A program made the translations under genes and the position numbers. Positions 27,301 to 34,096 of a DNA stretch of 49,173 bases are shown piece by piece (position 1 is the first letter of the stretch; each line of letters opens with the position of its first letter). The stretch comes from an uncultured Porphyromonadaceae bacterium (GTDB lineage: Bacteria; Bacteroidota; Bacteroidia; Bacteroidales; Muribaculaceae). Below the pieces are notes generated by a model that saw nothing but the letters and a program-made list of their open reading frames with translations, did not search any database and was not told where the DNA came from. Location of the stretch: NCBI GenBank assembly GCA_900540625.1, contig UQGP01000015.1, positions 1 to 49,173 of the forward strand. The letters are read 5' to 3'.

Positions 27301-27916
27301 TGAGCTTGCACCCGGAGGCGGTGGTGGTGCCGCGTATGACGACCTGGTCTTTGCCGACCTCAACGTATGTCACCTTGGCTGCGTAGTCGGCGGCGAGGTA
27401 GCGCTCAACGCCGCGTGCAAAGCTTGCGCGGTCGGCCGAGGACATCACGGTGTGCCCGTAGATGCCGAGGTTGCGTATTTTGATATTGACGCCGCTGCGG
27501 TTGCCGAAGTCCATGCGGAGCTTGCTGCCGGCCTTGCCCCAGTCAAAGGACTGGCGCTGGGGCGCGATGTTGAGCGAGAAGTGCCGCCATTCGGTTGTCT
27601 TGGGCATGGCGCCGCGCACGTGCAGCGAGCGGGCCTCGCTTTCGGGGTCGCGGAAGAATAGCTGGAGGTCGTCGATGTCCTCGGACGCCTGGTAGTCAAA
27701 TTCCAGGCGGCAGTCCTTGAACACCATGTCTGCCGGGATGGCCATCGAGCAGATGTGCGGGTCTGTGCCGGTGGTCGTTATCTCGGCGTATTGCGCGTTG
27801 GAACCATAGGTTAGGTCGACTTTTGTCGAAGAGTCCAGTGTCAGGCTTGTGTTGGCCTTTGACACAAAAGGCAAGGACGTAAGCAGAGCCAAAAGGCTCA
27901 TTTTCAGTTTTGTCAT
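24365..27916 (-). CDS. Large secreted DUF5722 protein with four accessory beta modules and a T9SS-like tail
   Basis: 1183 residues. The signal peptide is at 1-21 (MTKLKMSLLALLTSLPFVSKA). Residues about 25-155, 695-830, 831-965 and 966-1110 are four copies of one module. Each copy shows a Gly-Asp-Pro-like turn, FEYQA/FDYQAS, xDxxxxF, W..(V/F)xxNLA, YGWGGAGSKLRFDPG and IRxICVNxG. They are probably carbohydrate-binding-like beta sandwiches. Residues about 283-664 are the DUF5722 catalytic-like domain with ILHNEVDQ, VAAHPYP, FFSENGVNS and IMWHNWWDNP. This looks like a glycoside-hydrolase TIM barrel with Glu in HNE and SENG as likely catalytic pair. The last 60 residues (TIYNIAGVIV, then GETLVSLDPGVYIING) resemble a T9SS type A sorting domain. 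It has its own promoter and terminator. Confidence 0.82.
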   Translation of the reverse strand: MTKLKMSLLALLTSLPFVSKANTSLTLDSSTKVDLTYGSNAQYAEITTTGTDPHICSMAIPADMVFKDCRLEFDYQASEDIDDLQLFFRDPESEARSLHVRGAMPKTTEWRHFSLNIAPQRQSFDWGKAGSKLRMDFGNRSGVNIKIRNLGIYGHTVMSSADRASFARGVERYLAADYAAKVTYVEVGKDQVVIRGTTTASGCKLIGVRMDGDVTRMTGYADAASNLPVGDFEVTVPRYAQVCGYNYDQLLSRWAITDANHNLLSHARYADKVYEIRHAAPGILKTKKGIGGIGDAVCADIEPLGLGSATFNILVNTMMGCQQGSGCTEPYVYNGKTYYVNAGVVAGFDNTLKTCEEKGVVVAAIILVHPNGGEQDYASSMAHPEYSGKAPYAMPDMGSIHGVEAYAATIDYLANRYSQTGNGRIHHWILHNEVDQNLSWTDMGADQPLLRYVDTYEKSMRLVSNIVRQYDPNAYVLASFTSSWNKSHSSDGYSSKSMLDNIVAYSNAEGDYRWGVAAHPYPQNFFKPKFWEADTEATYSENSGYSTFKNIEVISNWMLRREHYYNGEEKRILFFSENGVNSLDNSTYNLKVQAAGAAWAWKKTMQNAGVDAIMWHNWWDNPAEGLCLGLRTKDHVAKPSWYVWQAAGTDKESSVFDQYLSIIGISNWGQIHHGVSTSGSENTRLELDQSSKSDMTITYDGTYQYYTLKTTGGDPQVSTQAMSAAKSDNSNTLVFEYQSANDIPDFQVFISPLAYEERSVIVPLSASTDWKRVYINLAPLAKQYGWGGAGSKLRFDPGSVSGRTMKIRHICVNSGEKSLIANLSTISDGANQCTVKKDANTGSATIVTAAGGDPFFYSSKLAANLLPKATKLMFEYQASTSVQDAKIYFVDYAGETRSISLGNLNASTKWTQKTVDIAELCRIHGWGFEGDYMRFDPGTKSGLTFKIRNICINTGEYTSTLNLQLDNYNSHDNSLSRDAECNPSESDILYGQNLAYSSWTINTTGSDPYIVSNPLDKNLNANATKLYFEYKASADITPLVAYFMYPETDTRSTTYNDKMPATSEWTPVILDISQKRKEYGWGYAGDRLRLTLGKKVGVTVNLRRLAIYDGTSNTVDVNDIATPTDFSVRGVRGGAIITSSTPRTFTIYNIAGVIVNRLDVEGETLVSLDPGVYIINGVKVVVY

Positions 27917-28036
27917 GTGCGATGTATGGTGTTAATGGTTCTTAGTGTTCTGTAGATATCAGGAGCGTGGTTCATGGAAGAGTAGCAATCGGGGAGTGAC
28001 GGTTGTCAAGCCGTGCCACCGCTATCATGGTCTGTG

Positions 28037-28044
28037 CAAAGGTA
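28037..28044 (-). promoter_or_regulatory. -7 element of the DUF5722 gene
   Basis: TACCTTTG on the minus strand, about 120 bp upstream of the ATG at 27916. The leader shows no recognised riboswitch. Confidence 0.5.
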
Positions 28045-28295
28045 TAAAATATTTATAATATAAAAGTTGTTAAGCGTCATTAATTTTTGGAAAAATTTGG
28101 CGCATGGAATACAGTGTGCCCCTCTATACCGGAGTAGTTACTCCGGAAGGTATAATATAAATGCAAGAGGGCCGATAATCGGCAGCTCGGTCGGATGGCT
28201 TTGTGCGGGCTTGAGTTGCGAGACGATTGTCGGCGATAATGGCTTAATTGTCAGACGATAGCTGTGTTTGAGTTGCCGAATTGGCCTTTCGGGAG
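28045..28295. other. Gene-free stretch with a short palindrome
   Basis: No gene is seen. CCGGAGTA (28129-28136) and TACTCCGG (28139-28146) form a perfect 8-bp palindrome with a 2-nt centre. It is flanked by TATA (28125-28128) and GGTATA (28149-28154) as a possible stem extension. It may be a regulator site or the end of an RNA. Confidence 0.4.
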
Positions 28296-28326
28296 TTTGC
28301 CGTCTCAAAAAAAATGTCTAACTTTG
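28296..28326 (+). promoter_or_regulatory. Consensus promoter of tRNA-Gly
   Basis: TTTG at 28296-28299 and TAACTTTG at 28319-28326 are separated by 19 nt. The mature tRNA starts 15 bp after the -7 element. Confidence 0.8.
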
Positions 28327-28341
28327 CGACACCAACGCCAC

Positions 28342-28414
28342 GCGGTAGTAGCTCAGTTGGTAGAGCATCAGCTTCCCAAGCTGAGGGTCGCGGGTTCGAA
28401 CCCCGTCTACCGCT
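28342..28414 (+). tRNA. tRNA-Gly (anticodon CCC)
   Basis: A 73-nt cloverleaf. The acceptor stem GCGGTAG pairs with CTACCGC, and the discriminator is T. The D-arm is GCTCAGTTGGTAGAGC. The anticodon stem TCAGC/GCTGA encloses TTCCCAA, giving CCC. The T-arm is GCGGGTTCGAACCCCGT. CCA is not encoded. Confidence 0.93.
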
Positions 28415-28521
28415 CAAAAGGTAAGCGGCTGTGAATTAGCTGCTTGTGAATGAAAAAAATCGGCGTCGGAGCTGCTTTTCGGACTAATGCCATCTGACTC
28501 GGACTTATCCTATTTTGTAAG

Positions 28522-28587
28522 GACTTTAAGGTCTTTAGGGTCTCTAAGGTCCTCAGCGAAAAAATTCCACATTCGACATTCCGCATT
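28522..28587 (+). repeat. Composite tandem repeat, copy 1 (degenerate)
   Basis: Four 9-bp units of the GTCCTTARN type start at 28522, 28531, 28540 and 28549. Three to four 7-bp units of the CATTCCA type follow at 28563-28587. The linker that joins the two arrays in the other copies is missing here. It lies between tRNA-Gly and the 3' end of the acyltransferase gene. Confidence 0.75.
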
Positions 28588-28627
28588 ATTATGAATATTG
28601 CCGTGATGCGGCAAGATGTTTCGACAA

Positions 28628-29779
28628 TCAGGCGTTTGCGTCGGAGCTGTCGGGGCGGTGGCGGCTGCGCAGGCGTCGGATGATGGCGGCCGAAAGCGTG
28701 ACTACGCGGGTCGAGATGGCGGAGACGCGGTCGGAGAGGGTGTCTATGCGGTCGTTGATGCGCAGCAGACGGAATATGCGGTCGCGTATGGCATCGATGG
28801 CTATGCAGGCGATGAATATGGCGACTGTGGAGGCCACGAAAAGCGGCACAAACCACCACGAATGTAGCGCGCCGTGCACGTCTATCCAGCCGTTCCATAG
28901 CGCATGGCGCACGTAGACATTGTCGTGTATCAGGTAGATGCCGAAGGTGAGGGGCGCGATGCGCACCATGGCGCGGACGAAGGTTGTATTCGGCGCTTTG
29001 AGCCGAGCCGTCCAAAGAAACAGCAGCAGTGCCACGCCGAAGAGTATGCCGTTGTTGTCGTGATAATCAACCATCATGGGCGCCGTCCACGGCGAGTAAT
29101 GTATGAAGATGCGCGTCAGGAATATTGCCGCCAAGACGGCAGCGGCCGCGAAGTAGGCTTTGCCGAAATGGTTGGGTCCGTCATGGTCGAAGTGCAATCG
29201 GATGTAGCCGCCTACAAAGAACAGGAATACAAACCATGGCAGTGAGTTGTTGCCGCTTAGTTCATCGCCCAGCAGGAAGTCGAAATTGATGACGGCCATA
29301 ACCGCCAGCAGCACGATGTACAGTCGGCGCGTCAGCGTCTGTGCCAGTGTGGCCAGGAATGGCGCGAGGGCCACCAATGCCACGTAACGCGTTGCAAACC
29401 AGTAGCGGTCAAAGTACAGCGGCATCAACGACTTGCCGAAGTCGGTCCACCCGAGTGCCCGGTCCGAAAATGCAAAGAAGAGCGCAAAGATGACTGTCGA
29501 ATAGAAAAATATCGGTGCCCAGGTCTTTGGAATCTTGGGCCATTTGGGTTTGGTGGAATTTATAAGGAAGTATCCGGTGATGAGTATGTAGCAGTTGGTG
29601 GAGACCTTGGAGAGACAACCGGCCAGTTCCATGGAGCAGAGGTTGAACAGCGAGGCGGCATCGGCGCTCACGCCCACGGGTTTTTGCCCGACGCCGTGCA
29701 TCAGGAAGTGCCAGACGACGATGAGGAACATCGCCACCACGCGCAGTATTTCGAAGCTTGGGTTACGTTGTTTGGCCAT
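28628..29779 (-). CDS. Acyltransferase family 3 membrane protein
   Basis: 383 residues with about ten membrane helices. The first segment, NPSFEILRVVAMFLIVVWHF, carries the family Arg and His signature of acyltransferase-3 (OafA/NodX/OpgC-type) proteins. The other hallmark is PLTFGIYLIHDNVYVR near residue 280. These inner-membrane proteins transfer acetyl or other acyl groups to surface glycans. The substrate is not deducible because no glycan cluster is adjacent. The C-terminal 55 residues are a basic, coiled-coil-like tail (RINDRIDTLSDRVSAISTRV). A divergent promoter pair separates it from the aminotransferase gene. Confidence 0.85.
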   Translation of the reverse strand: MAKQRNPSFEILRVVAMFLIVVWHFLMHGVGQKPVGVSADAASLFNLCSMELAGCLSKVSTNCYILITGYFLINSTKPKWPKIPKTWAPIFFYSTVIFALFFAFSDRALGWTDFGKSLMPLYFDRYWFATRYVALVALAPFLATLAQTLTRRLYIVLLAVMAVINFDFLLGDELSGNNSLPWFVFLFFVGGYIRLHFDHDGPNHFGKAYFAAAAVLAAIFLTRIFIHYSPWTAPMMVDYHDNNGILFGVALLLFLWTARLKAPNTTFVRAMVRIAPLTFGIYLIHDNVYVRHALWNGWIDVHGALHSWWFVPLFVASTVAIFIACIAIDAIRDRIFRLLRINDRIDTLSDRVSAISTRVVTLSAAIIRRLRSRHRPDSSDANA

Positions 29780-29848
29780 GACGGCGAGTTCTTGTTTTTT
29801 TGGGTAGGCTCAGTGTCTTAGTCCGGGCTATGCCCTCGTTTGCGAGCA

Positions 29849-29883
29849 CAAAGATAGCATAAGCCGCCGACATTTCGGCCAAA
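29849..29883 (-). promoter_or_regulatory. Promoter of the acyltransferase gene
   Basis: On the minus strand, TATCTTTG (29856-29849) has TTTG (29883-29880) 23 nt upstream. The leader is about 65 nt. Confidence 0.6.
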
Positions 29884-29890
29884 ATTGCGC

Positions 29891-29923
29891 GGCAAAGTTG
29901 CGGAAAATAAAGGCAAAGTTGCG
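29891..29923. repeat. Two 12-bp direct repeats with 21-bp period
   Basis: GGCAAAGTTGCG occurs at 29891-29902 and again at 29912-29923, two helical turns apart, just upstream of the acyltransferase promoter. This arrangement is typical of a dimeric regulator binding to one DNA face. Confidence 0.6.
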
Positions 29924-29933
29924 CAAGCGCGCC

Positions 29934-29981
29934 TTTCTATTCCCAAAAACCGGCCATTTGGCCAACTTTTGGGAATAGAAA
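29934..29981. repeat. 48-bp nested palindrome in a divergent intergenic region
   Basis: Perfect 15-bp arms (TTTCTATTCCCAAAA at 29934-29948, TTTTGGGAATAGAAA at 29967-29981) enclose a second palindrome, GGCCATTTGGCC (29952-29963). It is neither coding nor followed by a T tract. Confidence 0.8.
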
Positions 29982-30020
29982 CGGAAATTGTCAAGAATAT
30001 CAGGCATGTATGTATAGGCT

Positions 30021-30052
30021 TTTGTGCGTTCGGCAAAGATTTTGTACCTTTG
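30021..30052 (+). promoter_or_regulatory. Promoter of the aminotransferase gene
   Basis: TTTG at 30021-30024 and TACCTTTG at 30045-30052 are separated by 20 nt. The leader is about 105 nt. Confidence 0.7.
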
Positions 30053-30161
30053 TCCGAAGTATATGCGTATGCGCGGGTGTGCCTGCGCACGCGTGAGTGT
30101 TTTCCCACGAGAGACCATAGGAAGAAATTACGATTACTAACACGATATAATACATAGATTT

Positions 30162-31361
30162 ATGAAGCAAGAACCGTCGTTGCTGGTGCAATCTCTTGCC
30201 CAGTCTCAGACTTTGGCGATGTCCCAAAAGAGTGCCGAATTGCGTGCCCGGGGAGTGGATGTGATCAACCTGAGCGTCGGCGAGCCGGACTTCTATACCC
30301 CGCAACATATCAAGGATGCGGCCAAGGCGGCCGTGGATGCCAATTTCAGTTTTTATTCGCCCGTACCGGGCTATATGTCGCTGCGCCGAGCCGTCAGCGC
30401 CAAGCTCGAACGCGAAAACGGCGTGACTTTTGCTCCCGAGCAGATAGTCGTGGGCAATGGCGCCAAGCAGGCGTTGTGCAACAGTATTCTGGCCATAGCC
30501 AACCCCGGAGACGAGGTGGTGATACCCACTCCGGCGTGGGTCAGCTACATAGAGATGGTGAAGATGTCCCGTGCTACCGTAGTGACGGTTCCGGCCGGCA
30601 TAGACACCGACTTCAAGGTGACGCCGGCTCAATTGGAGGCAGCCATCACCGATCGTACGCGCATCGTGCTGTTGTGCTCGCCGTCCAATCCCACGGGTAG
30701 TGTGTACACGCGAGACGAGTTGCAGGCACTGGTGGATGTCATCGCGCGCCATGAGCGCATCATCGTCATCTCGGACGAAATTTACGAGCATATCAATTTT
30801 GCGGGCGGCTTTACGTCGCTGGCGTCTTTTGACGAGCTTCGCGACCGCGTAGTAGTCATCAACGGCGTGTCCAAGGCTTATGCCATGACCGGCTGGCGTA
30901 TAGGATACTGCGCCGCTCCGCTGTGGGTGGCCAAGGCTGTGACCAAGTTGCAGGGCCAATACACGTCGGGCGCGTCATCCATAGCGCAGAAGGCCGCCGA
31001 GGCCGCCTACGAAGGGCCGCAGGACTGCGTGGCCGAGATGTGCGCCGCCTTCCGCCGCCGTCGCGACTTGGTGGTGGAGATGGCGCGTGCTATCCCCGGA
31101 TTGCGCATCAACGAGCCTCAGGGTGCGTTCTACCTGTTCCCCGAGGTGTCTGCATACATAGGTCGCAAGGCGCCTGACGGCACTGTTATCGCCGACAGCG
31201 GAGCTTTGGCAATGTATCTGCTGCACGAGGCGCACGTGGCCACTGTGGACGGCGCCGCTTTCAGCGCCCCGGGGTACATACGCCTGAGCTACGCCACCTC
31301 GGACGACAACCTGCGCGAGGCCATGCGCCGTATCGCCGCCGCACTCGAGCGTTTGGCGTGA
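30162..31361 (+). CDS. Class I/II aminotransferase, aspartate aminotransferase type
   Basis: This PLP enzyme of fold type I exchanges amino groups between aspartate and 2-oxoglutarate (family Ib). 399 residues, full length. INLSVGEPDFYTP is near 35-47, GNGAKQAL near 98-105 binds the cofactor phosphate, and CSPSNPTG is at 172-179. SDEIYEH contains the PLP-contacting Asp. The Schiff-base lysine is in NGVSKAYAMTGWRIGY (Lys238). The C-terminal Arg lies in GYIRLSYATS. Specificity for aspartate rather than another amino acid is inferred from overall similarity. tyrS follows after 63 bp without an obvious promoter. Confidence 0.88.
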   Translation: MKQEPSLLVQSLAQSQTLAMSQKSAELRARGVDVINLSVGEPDFYTPQHIKDAAKAAVDANFSFYSPVPGYMSLRRAVSAKLERENGVTFAPEQIVVGNGAKQALCNSILAIANPGDEVVIPTPAWVSYIEMVKMSRATVVTVPAGIDTDFKVTPAQLEAAITDRTRIVLLCSPSNPTGSVYTRDELQALVDVIARHERIIVISDEIYEHINFAGGFTSLASFDELRDRVVVINGVSKAYAMTGWRIGYCAAPLWVAKAVTKLQGQYTSGASSIAQKAAEAAYEGPQDCVAEMCAAFRRRRDLVVEMARAIPGLRINEPQGAFYLFPEVSAYIGRKAPDGTVIADSGALAMYLLHEAHVATVDGAAFSAPGYIRLSYATSDDNLREAMRRIAAALERLA

Positions 31362-31424
31362 CACATCGCTTTTGTTGAATTACAATATCGGACAACAATA
31401 TAATACAAAGATATATACACTTCA

Positions 31425-32717
31425 ATGGACTTTATCAAAGAATTGACGTGGCGAGGCATGATTCATACGATGATGCCCGGCGTCGAAGACCAACTGAACA
31501 AAGAAATGACCACGGCATATCTGGGTATAGACCCGACTGCCGATTCGCTGCACATAGGACACCTTGTAGGCGTGATGATGTTGCGCCACTTTCAGCGTTC
31601 GGGACACCGCCCGGTGGCACTGGTAGGCGGTGCAACCGGCATGATCGGCGACCCGAGTATGAAGAGCCAGGAGCGCAAACTTATAGACGAAGAGACCCTG
31701 CGTCACAACCAGGAAGCCATCAAGGCTCAGTTGTCGCATTTCCTCGATTTTGACAGCGATGCACCCAATGCCGCGGTGATGGTCAACAATTACGACTGGA
31801 TGAAGGACTTCGGATTCCTCGAGTTTATACGCGACATTGGCAAGCATATCACCGTCAATTACATGATGGCCAAGGATAGCGTCAAGAAGCGCCTGAGCGG
31901 CGAATCGCGCGAGGGTATGTCCTTCACCGAATTCTCGTACCAGTTGCTGCAAGGCTACGACTTTCTGAATCTATACCGCACCATGGGCTGCAAAGTCCAG
32001 TTGGGCGGCTCGGACCAATGGGGCAATATGACCACGGGTACCGAGTTGATACGCCGTATCGAAGGCGCCGAGGATGCGTGGGCCATCACTTGCCCGCTGA
32101 TTACAAAGGCTGACGGCGGAAAGTTTGGCAAGACCGAGAGCGGCAACGTATGGCTTGACCGTCGCTACACTTCGCCGTACAAGTTCTACCAGTTCTGGCT
32201 CAATGTCAGCGATGAAGATGCGGCCAAGTATATCAAGATTTTCACTTCGCTGACGCAGGAAGAGGTCGAAGACCTATGCCGTCAGCAGCAGGAAAATCCC
32301 GGTGCACGTCCGCTGCAAAAGCGCCTGGCTCAGGATGTGACCACGATGGTACACTCGGCCGAAGATTACGAAGCCGCCGTCGAGGCCTCCAAGATTCTTT
32401 TTGGCAACAACACCGCCGACGCGCTGCACAACCTCGATGAGGCTACGCTGCTCGAAGTAATGGAAGGTGTCCCCTCGATGGAAGTGACACGCGACCAAGC
32501 TATGGGCGCCAAACTGGCTGATATCCTGGTGGATGAAGCTCATTTCTTTGCCAGCAAGGGCGAGATGCGCAAGTTGGCTCAGGGTGGCGGCGTATCCATA
32601 AACAAGGAGAAGGTCGCCGATGTATACGCACCAATTGACGAAAATATGCTGCTGGCCGGCAAGTATATGCTGGTGCAGCGCGGCAAGAAGAATTATCACC
32701 TGCTGATTGTACGCTGA
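31425..32717 (+). CDS. tyrS: Tyrosyl-tRNA synthetase
   Basis: Charges tRNA-Tyr with tyrosine. 430 residues, a normal TyrRS of the bacterial TyrS type. The HIGH signature appears as LHIGHLVG at residues 42-49. The KMSKS loop appears as KFGKT near 233-237, a common TyrRS variant. The tyrosine-binding region YQLLQGYDFLNL and GGSDQWGN are present. Residues about 355-430 are an S4 RNA-binding domain (GGVSINKEKV). Probably transcribed together with the aminotransferase gene. Confidence 0.96.
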   Translation: MDFIKELTWRGMIHTMMPGVEDQLNKEMTTAYLGIDPTADSLHIGHLVGVMMLRHFQRSGHRPVALVGGATGMIGDPSMKSQERKLIDEETLRHNQEAIKAQLSHFLDFDSDAPNAAVMVNNYDWMKDFGFLEFIRDIGKHITVNYMMAKDSVKKRLSGESREGMSFTEFSYQLLQGYDFLNLYRTMGCKVQLGGSDQWGNMTTGTELIRRIEGAEDAWAITCPLITKADGGKFGKTESGNVWLDRRYTSPYKFYQFWLNVSDEDAAKYIKIFTSLTQEEVEDLCRQQQENPGARPLQKRLAQDVTTMVHSAEDYEAAVEASKILFGNNTADALHNLDEATLLEVMEGVPSMEVTRDQAMGAKLADILVDEAHFFASKGEMRKLAQGGGVSINKEKVADVYAPIDENMLLAGKYMLVQRGKKNYHLLIVR

Positions 32718-32734
32718 ACATAACTGCATACAGC

Positions 32735-32824
32735 CATCGCGGACTTCCGAGGCGGCGTCCAAACGCCGTGCGACGGAGTCCGCGATGCGCATTTAGGTAA
32801 TACCGTAGAGGGAGCGCCCCCTAC
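32735..32824. repeat. Two palindromic elements behind tyrS
   Basis: The first is a large hairpin: CATCGCGGACT (32735-32745) pairs with AGTCCGCGATG (32777-32787), with an inner CGGCGT/ACGCCG stem (32753-32758 with 32763-32768). The second is a 20-bp near-palindrome, GTAGAGGGAGCGCCCCCTAC (32805-32824). It is followed by a run of A on the plus strand, so it is not a plus-strand terminator. The second resembles the ends of the element at 45251-45364. Confidence 0.6.
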
Positions 32825-32879
32825 AAAAAAAATCATTATAGAAACATTCTCAGGCTGATACGGCTGAAACACTTGAATT

Positions 32880-33329
32880 ATGGCAGACAATTACCTTGAG
32901 CGGAAAATGGAGGAGCACGGGCGTCCGGCTCCGCGGCGCTGCAATGCCGATGCTCGACTGGCGACGGCTTTCGGATGCGAGGCCTTGTGTCACTTGCGCG
33001 TGCTTGTCATTTCGGAAGACTACGAGGCGGTGGCCGAAGCGGTGCGCGTGTTCCGCGCCGCAGGGTGTCGTACGGCGTTCACGGCTGTGGGCGATGGGCG
33101 TCGTCATGGCACGACTTTGGCCCAGACGTGCGGTGCGCGGTGCTATCCGTGCCTGTGTGGTGATGCTCAGACGTATGCGCGTGCTGTGGCCGACCTTCGC
33201 TATCACTGGGGTGGGGTGGACGTGGTGGTCGCCGATGCCGCCGTGGACTTGCCTGCGGACTTGCAGGACTGCCCGCGCATAGGCCTGTCGGATGCGGCGG
33301 CTTATCTGGGCACTTTTCGTCGGCAATAA
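32880..33329 (+). CDS. Small protein of unknown function, Rossmann-like
   Basis: 149 residues. It starts MADNYLERKMEEHGR, a start I associate with short Bacteroidales dehydrogenase-like proteins. It continues with LRVLVISEDYEAVAEAVRVFRAAGCRTAFTA, which looks like a strand-helix-strand nucleotide-binding unit, then DVVVADAAVDLPADL. No catalytic Tyr-Lys pair of short-chain dehydrogenases is present, so it may be a reduced, non-catalytic relative. It is rich in Ala, Arg, Val and Cys (six Cys). It lies 162 bp after tyrS, beyond the palindromes, with no clear promoter. Confidence 0.5.
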   Translation: MADNYLERKMEEHGRPAPRRCNADARLATAFGCEALCHLRVLVISEDYEAVAEAVRVFRAAGCRTAFTAVGDGRRHGTTLAQTCGARCYPCLCGDAQTYARAVADLRYHWGGVDVVVADAAVDLPADLQDCPRIGLSDAAAYLGTFRRQ

Positions 33330-33373
33330 GTCGGTCATCCGATTGTTTTCTGCGAGTCTACTTAACCCCTAAC

Positions 33374-33462
33374 GGGTATAATTTTGGGATTTTCAAAGCG
33401 TTTTATACCCTTTGTGGTGTAATATGAGCGAAATTTATTATCTTTGCACCCAAAAGGGTATA
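33374..33462 (+). promoter_or_regulatory. Candidate HipB operator half-sites
   Basis: Three 7-bp half-sites are seen: GGGTATA at 33374-33380, TATACCC at 33404-33410 and GGGTATA at 33456-33462. The second abuts the -33 element and the third covers the expected transcription start of hipB. This is a typical layout for antitoxin autorepression. Confidence 0.55.
33411..33446 (+). promoter_or_regulatory. Promoter of hipB
   Basis: TTTG at 33411-33414 and TATCTTTG at 33439-33446, 24 nt apart, 20 bp upstream of the ATG. Confidence 0.6.
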
Positions 33463-33466
33463 TTTT

Positions 33467-33670
33467 ATGACGCCATTAGCTAAATACGTAAAGGAGAAGC
33501 GTAAGCAATACGGTCTTACGCAGGTTGACTTGTCCCTGAAATCCGGGGTCGGTCTGCGCTTTGTGCGCGAGCTTGAACAGGGCAAAACGACCCTTCGACT
33601 TGACAAAGTGAATCAGGTGTTGGCTCTTTTCGGTGCCGAGATGATTCCGACAAAAATGACTGAGGTATGA
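33467..33670 (+). CDS. hipB: HipB-like XRE-family antitoxin
   Basis: 67 residues, almost entirely one helix-turn-helix XRE domain (LAKYVKEKRKQYGLTQVDLSLKSGVGLRFVRELEQGK). The end LDKVNQVLALFGAEMIP is typical of short HipB/Y4mF-type antitoxins. Such proteins bind and neutralise the HipA kinase and repress their own operon. The 3' end overlaps the hipA remnant by 4 bp (ATGA), the normal coupling in hipBA operons. The antitoxin looks intact although its toxin is not, so it may survive as a solo regulator. Confidence 0.85.
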   Translation: MTPLAKYVKEKRKQYGLTQVDLSLKSGVGLRFVRELEQGKTTLRLDKVNQVLALFGAEMIPTKMTEV

Positions 33671-33912
33671 AACAGGCGAAAGTATGTGTAAATAATATGC
33701 CGGCCGGGATTCTGACCGAGGATGACAGGGGGTATGAATTTCGTTATGACATTGATTACCTAAAATCGGATGATGCTGTTGCCGTCAGCTTGACGTTGCC
33801 GCTTACAGACAAGCCATACCGCGACAAGGTGCTTTTTTTGCCTGCGGAGTTGCAAGATGCCTATCAGGATAAAATTAATGCTATGGCAAGAAGAGTCTCA
33901 ATAATCGAATAA
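33667..33912 (+). pseudogene. hipA remnant with internal deletion
   Basis: 81 residues. Residues 1 to about 56 match the HipA N-terminal domain: MKQAKVCVNNMPAGILTEDDRGYEF, AVAVSLTLPLTDKPYRDKVLF. In a complete HipA this is followed by the PFFDGLxPEGWLL motif and then a kinase domain of about 300 residues. Here the frame jumps directly to FLPAELQDAYQDKINAMARRV, which resembles the extreme C-terminal helix of HipA kinases. The simplest reading is one in-frame or near-frame deletion that removed the kinase. No ATP-binding or catalytic motif remains, so no toxin activity is expected. Confidence 0.7.
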
Positions 33913-34035
33913 CCAATTTGGTCAATTGAGGGCAATCTCAACCAGCCATTAACTGAATATCCATAGCTTAAGAATACTAAAAGATATTATTCGGCTCAAT
34001 TGGTCTTTGCCCGAAGTTTAGACGAGTATAAGAAA

Positions 34036-34076
34036 GCGGCAGCGGCGCGATTCCCGAGAGGGAATCGCGCCGCTGC
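34036..34076 (-). terminator. Terminator of the thrS-infC-rpmI-rplT operon
   Basis: A perfect 17-bp GC-rich stem (34039-34055 with 34060-34076) with a 4-nt loop lies about 20 bp behind rplT. The T tract on the minus strand is short (CTTTCTT). Confidence 0.8.
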
Positions 34077-34096
34077 GTTGTGTTTCGCTTTATGTC

